A stretch of DNA of 64,000 nt from Limnomonas spitsbergensis. Its lineage: Eukaryota; Chlorophyta; Chlorophyceae; Chlamydomonadales. Position 1 is the first letter of the stretch. The number at the start of each line of letters is the position of its first letter. Both the position numbers and the translations under genes were made by a program. Shown here in pieces: positions 34,783-47,000 of the stretch. The stretch covers positions 7,874,001-7,938,000 of the forward strand of contig JAYJMM010000123.1 in assembly GCA_037349105.1 (NCBI GenBank), in the 5' to 3' direction. The notes under the pieces are model-generated. The model was not told the origin of the DNA and searched no databases. It saw nothing but the letters and a program-made list of their open reading frames with translations.

Positions 34783-37742
34783 CTGACCCTCAGCCTCACA
34801 TGTCATCACATACTTGCAGAACCCCAGCCACACCTGCCATCACCCTGTTGCAGACCCTCAGCCTCACCTGCCATCACACAGATGCAGAACCCCAGCCACA
34901 CCTGCCATCACCCAGCTGCAGACCCTCAGCCTCACCTGCCATCACACAGATGCAGAACCCCAGCCACACCTGCCATCACCCAGCTGCAGACCCTCAGCCT
35001 CACATGTCATCACATACTTGCAGAACCCCAGCCACACCTGCCATCACCCAGCTGCAGACCCTCAGCCTCACCTGCCATCACACATTTGCAGAACCCCAGC
35101 CACACCTGCCATCACCCAGCTGCAGACCCTCAGCCTCACATGTCATCACATTCTTGCAGAACCCCAGCCACACCTGCCATCACCCAGCTGCAGACCCTCA
35201 GCCTCACCTTCCATCACACTGATGCAGAACCCCAGCCACACCTGCCATCACCCAGCTGCAGGCCCTCAGCCTCACATGTCATCACATACTTGCAGAACCC
35301 CAGCCACACCTGCCATCACCCAGCTGCAGACCCTCAGCCTCACATGTCATCAAATACATGCAGAACCCCAGCCACACATGCCATCACCCAGCTGCATGCC
35401 CTCAGCCTCACCTGCCTTCACACAGATGCAGAACCCCAGCCTCACATGCCATCACCCAGCTGCAGACCCTCAGCCTCACCTGCTATCACAAATTTGCAGA
35501 ACCCCAGCCACACCTGCCATCACCCAGCTGCAGACCCTCAGCCTCACCTGCCATCACACATTTGCAGAACCCCAGCCACACCTCCCATCACCCAGCTGCA
35601 GACCCTCAGCCTCACCTGCCATCACACAGATGCAGAACCCCAGCCTCACATGCCATCACCCAGCTGCAGACCCTCAGCCTCACCTGCCATCACACATTTG
35701 CAGAACCCCAGCCACACCTGCCATCACCCAGCTGCAGACCCTCAGCCTCACATGTCATCACATTCTTGCAGAACCCCAGCCATACCTGCCATCACCCAGC
35801 TGCAGACCCTCAGCCTCACCTGCCATCACACAGATGCAGAACCCCAGCCACACCTGCCATCACCCAGCTGCAGACCCTCAGCCTCACCTGCCATCACACA
35901 GATGCAGAACCCCAGCCACACCTGCCATCACCCAGCTGCAGACCCTCAGCCTCACATGTCATCACATACTTGCAGAACCCCAGCAACACCTGCCATCACC
36001 CAGCTGCATACCCTCAGCCTCACCTGCCATCACAAATTTGCAGAACCCCAGCCACACCTGCCATCACCCAGCTGCAGACCCTCAGCCTCACCTGCCATCA
36101 CAAATTTGCAGAACCCCAGCCACACCTGCCATCACCCAGCTGCAGACCCTCAGCCTCACCTGTCATCACATACTTGCAGAACCCCAGCCACACCTGCCAT
36201 CATCTAGTTGCAGACCCTCAGCCTCACCTGCCATTGCACAGAAGCAGAACCCCAGCCTCACATGCCATCACCCAGCTGCAGACCCTCAGCCTCACCTGCC
36301 ATCACAAATTTGCAGAACCCCAGCCACACCTGCCATCACCCAGCTGCAGACCCTCAGCCTCACCTGCCATCACAAATTTGCAGAACCCCAGCCACACCTG
36401 CCATCACCCAGCTGCAGACCCTCAGCCTCACCTGTCATCACATACTTGCAGAACCCCAGCCACACCTGCCATCATCCAGCTGCAGACCCTCAGCCTCACC
36501 TGCCATCACACAGATGCAGAACCCCAGCCACACCTGCCATCACCCAGCTGCAGGCCCTCAGCCTCACCTGCCATCACAAATTTGCAGAACCCCAGCCACA
36601 CCTGCCATCACCCAGATGCAGACCATCAGCCTCACCTGCCATCATACAGATGCAGAACCCCAGCCACACCTGCCATCACCCAGATGCAGGCCCTCAGCCT
36701 CACCTGCCTTCACACAGATGCAGAACCCCAGCCACACATGCCATCACCCAGCTGCATACCCTTAACTACACCTGTCATCACATACTTGCAGAACCCCAGC
36801 CTCACATGCCATCACCCAGCTGCAGACCCTCTGGCTCACCTGCCATCACAAATTTGCAGAATTCCAGCCACACCTGCCATCACCCAGCTGCAGACCCTCA
36901 GCCTCACCTGCCATCACCCAGCTGCAGACCCTCAGCCTCACCTGCCATCACACAGATGCAGACCCCCAGCCACACCTGCCATCACCCAGCTGCAGACCCT
37001 CAGCCTCACCTGCTGTCACACATTTGCAGAACCCCAGCCACACCTGCCATCACCCAGCTGCAGGCCTTCAGCAATGCCTCTCCCCCCCTTTCAGATGTTT
37101 GCGGTGGCTCGGGAGCTAGGAGAGATGAGCGAAGTGGGAGTGGAGGCCACGGCGCAAGGAGGGCGCCATCATCCCTTCGACACAAGCAGGTACCCAATAA
37201 TTCCCAGGGTCCATCACCCAGTTGCAGGCCCTCAGCCTCACCTGCCATCACACAGATGCAGAACCCCAGCCTCACCTGCCATCACCCAGCTGCAGGCCCT
37301 CAGCCTCACCTGCCATCACACAGATGCAGAACCCCAGCCACACCTGCCATCACCCAGCTGCAGGCCCTCAGCCTCACCTGCCATCACACAGATGCAGAAC
37401 CCCAGCCACACATCCCATCACCCAGCTGCATACCCTCAGCCTCACCTGTCATCACATACTTGCAGAACCCCAGCCACACCTGCCATCACCCAGCTGCAGA
37501 CCCTCAGCCTCACATGTCATCACATACTTGCAGAACCCCAGCCACACCTGCCATCACCCTGTTGCAGACCCTCAGCCTCACCTGCCATCACACAGATGCA
37601 GAACCCCAGCCACACCTGCCATCACCCAGCTGCAGACCCTCAGCCTCACCTGCCATCACACAGATGCAGAACCCCAGCCACACCTGCCATCACCCAGCTG
37701 CAGACCCTCAGCCTCACATGTCATCACATACTTGCAGAACCC
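34783..37742 (+). repeat. Satellite of 34-bp monomers in a 68-bp higher-order unit
   Basis: Monomer A (CTGCAGACCCTCAGCCTCAC...) alternates with monomer B (ATGCAGAACCCCAGCCACAC...), both ending CTGCCATCAC. About 43 dimers are present, with scattered substitutions. Since 34 is not a multiple of 3 and no frame has stops, all three forward frames are open for up to 983 codons. These are not genes. One 145-bp non-repeat island at 37073-37215 holds an exon-like segment. Confidence 0.95.
37095..37189 (+). CDS. Probable exon stranded inside the 34-bp satellite
   Basis: A pyrimidine-rich acceptor (CCCCCCCTTTCAG) precedes 95 bases that read MFAVARELGEMSEVGVEATA then QGGRHHPFDTSR and end at AGCAG|GTACCC. 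The segment is the only non-satellite sequence within 3 kb. It lies 0.9 kb upstream of the first recognised exon of the TPR-SET gene on the same strand, so an upstream exon of that gene is the simplest reading. It could equally be a relic exon that the satellite has split from its gene. Confidence 0.5.
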
Positions 37743-37925
37743 TCAATGGTTTATTGGGACAGTAAGCAGGGGCCTGCCCTCAATGGTTTATTGGGTCAGT
37801 AAGCAGGGGCCTGCCCTCAATGGTTTATTGGGACAGTAAGCAGGGGCCTGCCCTAAATGATATACTGGGTCACTGAGCCGGGGCCTGCCCTCAATGGTTT
37901 ATTGGGTCAGTGAGCAGGGGAACAT
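37743..37925 (+). repeat. Five tandem 37-bp repeats
   Basis: Units read CCTCAATGGTTTATTGGGAC then AGTAAGCAGGGGCCTGC; the fourth is diverged. They abut the end of the 34-bp satellite. Confidence 0.9.
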
Positions 37926-38085
37926 GGCCATCGTCTAAAATGGGTTTTTTAAAGTATATAGTACGGGTACAAGGATATCAAGTATTACTGTGTTAGTATG
38001 GGGAGATTATCTATTTGCTAGTAGAACCTTAGCATGACCGATTGTCAGCACAAAAGTCTTTCATTATTTGCTAGCAAGCTAAAAG

Positions 38086-41000
38086 GCTTTCGGAGGCTCC
38101 TGGCTGCGCTCCCTGTGCAGAGCGTACCGCGCCGTCGGCACCACCATCTTCATCCAGGACACCAATGGGGATGGCATGGAGCTGGACCTCTACAACTACG
38201 TGATGGCAGATGAGGACCCAGAGGTGAAAATGAAGACTGCCCAAGCTTCCTGTGAGCAAGCTTTGCCTCCCCTCTTAATTTACGTTGTTGCAGGGGGGGG
38301 GATTAAATAAAAATACGTGCTTTTTGATTGCCGGCACACTTTTACATTTTTGATGTTGTTGTAAACGAGGTTGTAAATAGTTTAGTTTCCAATTTTTAAA
38401 TCATAAATATTAGTCAGCATGCAAACAAATGATGCACTCAATAGTCAATACTGATATTACGAACTCCACACTTGCATCATGCAGGCTATGCTGCCTCTGG
38501 GATCTTACTTGGCTGTGCTGCATCCATATATGAGGCATGCCCGGGACGACCCAGCCACTGGGTACCTGGTCCTCCGTTGTGATAACCCCCGGGTAAGCTG
38601 CTTCATTAGGTTACAATCCAGCTGCAATCCAGCTACACATTCAGCAATAACTCAGCTACATCACAACCTGTTGGGGGTAGGTGCAGAGAGCCCTGTTGTT
38701 TGGGCCACCGGTATCGCTGGCTATAGATAGGCCGTCCAAGATGGTGACCTCCTGCTGGGAACCTAGTCCTTCTGGATATTACAATCGCAAGGGAGGAGGC
38801 AATATGTTTTAATAGGAATAGGAAATGTTCACAAGGTAATGTGCAAAAAATAGTATGAGACTGGCTAGAGGCAGTCTACAATAGACAGTTGTATCAAAGG
38901 ACTATACAGCAGACAAAGATGTTTTGGTAACAGACAAAACAAACAGTTGCAAGCAATATGCCATTGGTTTGATCAGATGGCAGGCGTTGCCTGCCAGGCA
39001 TACAGGTCAATCAAAGCCTGAATTAAATGTGTGAATCTATGTCTGAGTAAAATACATGAATTTAATGTCTGAATATAATGCCTGAACAAAATGCCTTCGT
39101 AAAATGCCTGCGTAAAAGCCTGCGTGAATGCCTGAATAAAGTACCTGAGGAAAATGCCTGAGTAAAATACCGGAATAAAACGCCTGAATAAAATGCCTGC
39201 GTAAAATGCCTGCATAAAAGGCCTGAGTAAAAGGCCTGCGTAAATGCCTGAGTAAAATGCCTGAGTAAAAGGCCTGCGTAAAATGCCTGAGTAAAAGGCC
39301 TGCGTAAAATGCCTGCGTAAAATGCCTGAGTAAAAGGCCTGCGTAAAAGGCCTGCGTAAAAGGCCTGCGTAAAAGGCCTGAATAAAATACCTGAATAAAA
39401 TGCCTGCGTAAAATGCCTGAGTGAAAGGCCTGAATAAAATGCCTGAATAAAATGTCTGGGTAAAATGCCTGAGTAATATGCCTGAGTAAAATGCCTGAAT
39501 AAAATGCCTGAATAAAATGCCTGCGTAATATGCCTGAATGCAATCCCTGAGGAAGGTGCCAGAGTAAAATGTGCCTGAGGAAAATGTGCCTGAGGAAAAT
39601 CTCTGATTAAATACCTGAACAAAGTACCTGAGGAAAATGCATGAATGAATTACTGAATGACGTGGTGCGGACGCAGCCTTGGCCCATGCCGCACAACTGC
39701 CTTCTTGATTCTCACAACGTCCCTGCAGGGCGTGCCTTTTTCGTTATTTATCGAAGTCAAAGTACGGCATATTTAATATTTCAGTTCGGGGGTGTCGTTC
39801 TCTGGAACGTGAAGACCTGTCGTAAGAATCACTTGCTCGTCGCCTCCGACTCCATTTTATGCATGCTCAGGCGTCCTATCCGTCCCTTAAACCCTGAACC
39901 CTAACCTCAAACCCTCAAACCCTAACCCTAGGCCCTTAGACCCTTAATCCTGTACCCCAGAACCTCACCCCCTGAACATAGGCCCTTCCGCTTGATGCCT
40001 CCCCTCAGGCCATCATCTTGTATGAAGACAGGCAGAGTTGGGAGGAGGCCCGCTGTGGTGGAACAGCTGCTGGGTTTAGAGCTGCAACATCAGCAGGCGG
40101 CAGCTGCAGCTGCAACAGCTAGAGCAACAACACTGCGGGAGAGAAAAGTATGGAAGAGAAGGAGGGGGAAAAGGGCGGGCACTCCGCACAGCAGCAGCAG
40201 CAGCAGCAACAACAGAGTCAGCAGCAGCGGCAGCAGCGACTTAAAAAGGCCGATGAGGTGTGTGAGCGCACGAACGCTGCTTTCCGCCGGGGCGGGAAGG
40301 ACAGCGAGGCGGTACGCTTGTATACGTTGGCGCTGCGTACTTTGAACCCAAAGCTACAGCAGCAGGAGCAGACACTGCCTCAGCAGCTGCCGCTGCCGCA
40401 GCAACAAAAGTGTAACAAATGTGACAGTAAGGGGGTAGGGGTCACGAAAGTGGACAGGGATATGAAGGTGGACGGGGCCATGAAGGAGGATGCCGCCGTG
40501 AAGGAGCCAGAGGGCGGAAAGGAGACAGGTGTTAGCCTGTTAGGGATGCAGGTTTCATAAAGGAGGCCGTGCTGTCCGTTCGCCTGCTCTGCAACTGGGC
40601 GGCTGCACTCGGGCGCCAACAGAAGTGGGCGGATGCACTGGCAGATGCTGAGCTAGCTCTGGCTGTCGGACGGAGAGCTTTTGCTGGCTGCGACATCTGT
40701 AACTATGAAAAGACTGCTGCTGCTGCTGCCAAGGTGGCGTCTGCAGACACACCGGGATGCTCCTTACCTGCCTCTGAGGTAGCCTCTGAGATAGCCTCTG
40801 CACTTGCCGAGCTTCTGAAAAAATGCAGGTGAATGGATTTACCGTATTATGTACCGAAGTCACACTTTCATTTCATCAACGTAGATCTTCATAAAGGCTG
40901 AAACATATCATTTGTTAAATACAGACCAATTCGTTTTCTTGTATTTATTTAAGCCCTTGAAGCCCTTAAAGCCCGAAAATAAATTATAGTTGATTTTATT

Positions 41001-44000
41001 TGCCTCGTTTTTTGTCAGAGGTTTGTATCCAAAATAAGCCAATCTGCCATTGAAAAGACAGTCAGCATCAGCCACCACTGCCGCAGTGTGACAGCTGTGT
41101 ATTCGACAGCATGAGTGACCGGCATGTGCGGCTTATCTTGGCTCTTCCCCTCAGATTTCTCCCCCTCGGATATGTCCCCCGCCTTATCCCTCTCCCAGCC
41201 TCTCTCCTCATCGGCCTCAGAATCTACTGCCTCAGATTCAGACTCAACACGCGTCACCTCTGCAGCCCTGTCCCTCCCCCTGCCAGTCCCTGGAGTCCCG
41301 CCCCGGCCCCTCTTTGCTACAGGCACTGTTGAGGGGGTCTCCGGTGTTGCTGCCCCCCCATCTCACGCCCCCCCCCCCACACGGCCCTGCCCTCGTCCCC
41401 GCCTTTGCCCTTACTTTGGTTGTCTACTTGATGATGTCCATGGCTAGGCAGCTTGAGACTGCTGCATGGTTGACTATTACCACTATATAATGCCAGTAGT
41501 TGGTACTACCGACAGAGTGTTGAACCAACCCGTTCCGTGCTAGCGCGCAGCGTTTTTGTAAATGCCGCAAAACTACTGAAACTCAAGTTCAGTTCCCCTT
41601 CAAGCAGCCAATGCTTAACGCACACGCTATTTGTGAGCCCTTGAAGATGATGGGATAACAAAGCGAGAGTGTGACTTCGGTAATGACGGAAGCGGTAACC
41701 TACGAAAGTACTTTAGGTTATAATACGGTAGCCTACCCGCACCCCTATTGATAGGAAGATACAAGTAAGTATTCATTGATCCCCACAGGTCACAGGATGT
41801 TTTCATTGTTTAACTGCCCATGCACTGCTATACTCCGCCCGATTCCATCCGATTCCGCCCCACATCAGTCGTTATCGCATACCCCTCAGTGAGCAAGATG
41901 CCGTTACTTGGATCCTTCCAATCTGGCTCCAAACGAAAATGTAGGTGAACGTGTGAAACCAGGGAATCTATGTTGACCTGGTCAAACAATAAACCTTAAT
42001 TCATTTCTGGATTAAAACACTCCATGACATGGATCGGTGCCGCATGGTGTGTAGTCCCAGATGCTTCTTTTATAAAAGAAGGGGAACAGCACAGCTCTCA
42101 TCAGTATTCCTTTTTGTTCAAGCAGGTGCAGAAATATAATGGCCTAAACCAAGGCAACTGCCTACCGTACTGCAGGGTTCAGGGCTGAGGCTTCTGGGTT
42201 GATTTGGATTCCTAGCCCTTGAGTGGTTAAGTGGTTGGGTGCCCCCCTGCCTTGCCCTTGAGTAGTTGGGTGGCACCATGATCTATCCACTGCGTTGTCC
42301 TCAAGTAGTGGAGTGATATTTTACTCCCTTGCCTTACTCACAGGCACCGCCATTTGCTCTTAGGATTGATAACATAAAAACAACAGAAGTATAACAGGGT
42401 TTAGGGTTTAAGGTTTGGGGTTTCTTTGGATATCTTGCCCTTGAGAAGTGAATTATCCCCTTGCCTTGCACACAGATACCACCGTGCACTCTCGCTGCTG
42501 ATGCTTCAGAGACCACAGGAGGCCCTTGACGCAGTTGCATCAGCCTTAGCAGGCACTGGCTGCCCGGGAGGGCGTCACAGCCGCCAAACAAGATGCGGCA
42601 AGGAAGGAAGCGCAGGATGCAGCCATGCTTGTCCTGCACCCTGCAGGCTCTTGAGGCGACACACGTCATTTGAATCTCGGGAGATCTGTCTGGTTGACTC
42701 TGTCAGGGGAGGGGAGGCAGCGGTGACGGCGGTGGCAGTGGTGAGGGCAGCGGTGGCGGTGGGTGCGGCTCTCCCAAGGGGCGTGGCATCGTCGCCCGCT
42801 CCCTGCGGCCCGCGGGTGCCCTGGTCATGGTGTCGTGGGCATTTGTCATTGCTCACGGCGAGGGCAAGGATCACCTCATGTCCTTGAAGGAGACATGTGG
42901 ACAGAAACTCTCAGGTACCTCTGCATGGCAGGTACCTCTGCATGGCAGGTACCTCTGCATGGCAGGTACCTCTGCATGGCAGGTACCTCTGCATGGCAGG
43001 TACCTCTGCATGGCAGGTACCTCTGCATGGCAGGTACCTCTGCATGGCATCAGCCCACCCTTCATGGTCTCATGCAGGACAAGGGAAATACCAGATGCCG
43101 TACTTCACATTCCGGTTTGCTCATAATTATCTATTGAGAGGGGTCCGTGGATCGTGTGCGCCCTAAAATGAATTCGAAAACTCAAGCTGTGTGGTATTAA
43201 AGGATAACTGGAAACTACCGAGGCAGAGGAACATGGGGGGTCTGAGGAACCAAGAAGGCACTTACAGAAGTAGCACATGGCAAGGAGGGGAAGTCAGACC
43301 ATGGAGACGGGACAGGGATATCAAGACTCGAGAGAAGAAAAAGAGACACACAACTGATCAAAACCATCCCAGGACACCAGAGCAGGGAATAACCGGAAAG
43401 CAGAGCCGCAATTATTTTCAGTTGTCATAGCGCAGATGTTCACCTTCTGCAATAACACTCGAAGCAGCGCCTCTGAATCCCAACGCACGAAGGGGAACTA
43501 AGGGGCAACAGGGGGCTTTCTCTAGTTTTTTATTGGTCTCCTCTGCTGTCCAGCGCTCTTTGTGCAGGTTGGGCTGCTGCTGCTATATTTTGGTTTCCCC
43601 TCCTTTCTGTAGATTTGAATGACCTTCCTGTCACCTCATGCTGGCCAGTGCAGACATCACATGAGCCTTTTTCCCCACTTATTTTATTTCTCTCCAGCTT
43701 GCTTCCCGGTGCAGGTTGACCCTCTGCCCCTATTAATCAGGCTGTTGATCCAGCGCCCAGAGCTAGGTGCAAAGCTCTACTCCCTGAGCGGCGGTCCAGG
43801 CTAGTACGAGCCGGACAGCGTGGTGGACAACAGCAGAGTGCATGTGCCACGCATCCAGCGCATCATCAGCAACAAGCAAGTTCAGATCTCATTTTTCTTA
43901 TGTATCTCCTTCATTGTCAAACTGGAGACTGGAAAGGAATATTGCACCGCTGGCAGTGCACTGGCAGTGCGGTACTCCATCCAGATCTTGATATATATGC

Positions 44001-47000
44001 TTGTTCTCAGTCTGAAATAACCAGTTGACCTCTCTGCCATGAAGCTGTCCCCTAATTTGAGGCCTTGCTGCTGCACTACTAGGAAACTCGCTTCAGTGCA
44101 AAACAAACTTGAACCATAACCATGAACCCTCAACGTGCAGTTGGTTTGATATCGACGACGAGCTCCAGACGACACTGAAGGGGTTGCGCTGGTCCAGGCA
44201 GCTGGGCCGGCATGCTTCGCTTAAAGAATTGGAGGAGTGGGAGTCACGGACCGAGTGGGACCGCCGACAGGACAAAGGGACTGCCTTGTGGATGCAACCC
44301 TCGCTGCTGAACCACAGATATGTTGGGTGTTGGTCTATCGGTTACAGGTGGTTGTACGTTCATGCAGGATAACTGAACCATTCTGGGTATTATAAAAGTG
44401 GCGCTTAGCGTCGGTATCTGTTGGGACCCACATTGAGCAAAAGGGGGATCTCCCCTTGGGGGGGGGCTTTTTACTTTTTCGTACACAGTATTGTAACCGG
44501 TATACAGTATGTGAAACCGCCGTTTGCTGTTCTGCCACTGGCAAGCATAGTAGATTAGTAGTGCTCGTTTGTTTTTGATGTGTTGCATCGTGAATTTAAG
44601 CCATTTTAGCAGTTTTGGGGGATTTGTAACTGGCCTTTAATGGGTTAAATGGCTTGGGGTCACCCTCTCAAAATACTAACAACCTTTTCTGAAGAATCTT
44701 GATTCTTGAATAATACTCAGCAGGTCTAGTCGTTTACTTCTTGAGCGTCGATTCTGGCACCCGATAGCCACTTTCGTCGAGTTTATATCCGGGAGCATGT
44801 TGCCGTACTTCAAAATATCGGTCCTAAACCGTGTTTCTTTGATAAGAACACTGTGCTAATAAGTGAACGAGTACACCTGTTTGTTCTGTTAACAACAGGC
44901 AGGGTTTGCTGAATTGTGGTCCATCCAAACCACCTTCTGCGGGCCGCTGGGATGGGCAACTACCATTGGGTTGTTGTTACACAGTTTATGCAACCACCCA
45001 CAGCCTTTTTCGAAAGGGCCAGGCAGATTGAACCAGGGGGAAACCCGCGGCACTGGGTTGATGGGGGCCCAGGCAGCCGCAGGGTTTGCAGCATCAGGCC
45101 TCCATGACCACATCTCGCAAGCCATTTGCTGTGTGCCAGCTATGCAGCTGGTATACAGCTGTGGCCTAAAATTAAATAGTGCTGCCACAGCACGCCTGCC
45201 TTGGCTGAGGTTGTGTTTTATTTTGCATCGTAGGCGTTTGAGTGTTCATGGTTCCTGATCGCCTTGCTACGTCCTCTGCGCAGCTGCTCCCCCAACTGCT
45301 GCTTTTGTCATCGCCCGCGCCTGAAACGGGGGAAAGCCAACCTGACCCGAATAAGCCGTGTTTGCCATCGTGCCTCGCTCACTAGTAACGAAGACCAGCA
45401 GTATGGTACTATTCACACAGACACACACAAATCCTGAACCCTTAGGTCCGAACCCTTAAAAAGTCAACCCTAAACCCCCCTGTGTGTAAAACAAAGCCTG
45501 CTCACGAACCAACCCTGAATTTTCATGTACCCTTTTCTGATGTTTTGTAACATACGTTTTGCCTCTTCAAAAGTTAAGGGCCGTGCACCGGCTGCACTGT
45601 GCCGCCGCCACCCGTGCATCACCTTCCACTGCTGCTCCATCCACTTGTGTCTCTGCCCTGCCCATCCTTTTCCTGCAGGCGCAAGGCTCGAAAATCCCAC
45701 CCTGTGGCACCTCCTTATCCCACCCCTTATCCCACCCCTTAACCCACCCCTCATCCCACCCTTCATCCCTCATCCCACCCCTTATCCCTCATACCACCCC
45801 TTATCCCAACCCTTATCCCACCCCTTATCCCTCATACCACCCCTTATCCCACCCCTTATCCCACCCCTTATCCCACCCCTTATCCCACCCCTTATCCCAC
45901 CCCTTATCCCACCCCTTATCCCACCCATCATCCCACCCCTTATCCCACCCCTTATCCCACCCCTCATCTCACCCCTAATCCCACCCCTTATCCCACCCCA
46001 TCATCCCACCCCTTATCCCACCCCTTATCCCACCCCTTATCCCACCCCTCATCCCTCATACCACCCCTTATCCCACCCCTTATCCCACCCCTTATCCCAC
46101 CCCTCATCTCACCCCTTATCCCACCCCTTATCCCACCCCTTATCCCACCCCTTATCCCACCCCTCATCCCACCCCTTATCCCACCCCTTATCCCACCCCT
46201 CATCCCACCCCTTATCCCACCCCTTATCCCACCCCTTATCCCACCCCTCATCCCACCCCTCATCCCTCATATCACCCCTTATCCCACCCCTTATCCCACC
46301 CCTTATCCCACCCCTCATCTCACCCCTTATCCCACCCCTTATCCCACTCCTTATCCCACCCCTTATCCCACCCCTTATCCCACCCCTTATCCCACCCCTT
46401 ATCCCACCCCTTATCCCACCCCTTATCCCACCCATCATCCCACCCCTTATCTCACCCCTTATCACACCCCTCATCTCACCCCTTATCCCACCCCTTATCC
46501 CACTCCTTATCCCACCCATCATCCCACCCCTTATCCCACCCCTTATCCCACCCCTTATCCCACCCCTCATCTCACCCCTTATCCCACCCCTTATCCCACC
46601 CCTCATCTCACCCCTTATCCCTCATCCCACCCCTCATCCCTCATACCACCCCTTATCCCACCCCTTATCCCACCCCTCATCCCACCCCTTATCCCACCCC
46701 TTATCCCACCCCTTATCCCTCATCCCACCCCTCATCCCTCATACCACCCCTTATCCCACCCCTTATCCCACCCCTTATCCCACCCCTCATCTCACCCCTT
46801 ATCCCACCCCTTATCCCACCCCTTATCCCACCCCTTATCCCACCCCTCATCCCACCCCTCATCCCTCATACCACCCCTTATCCCACCCCTCATCCCACCC
46901 CTTATCCCACCCCTCATCTCACCCCTTATCCCACCCCTTATCCCACTCCTTATCCCACCCCTTATCCCACCCCTTATCCCACCCCTTATCCCTCATCCCA

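Noticed and set aside
34750..37839. Overlapping plus-strand ORFs of 983, 814 and 485 codons
   Set aside because: They are three-frame translations of a stop-free 34-bp satellite; open length follows from the unit, not from coding.
39037..39622. Minus-strand ORFs [10 protein letters not shown]... of 168-186 codons
   Set aside because: Short-period intronic repeat; both overlapping frames are equally open.
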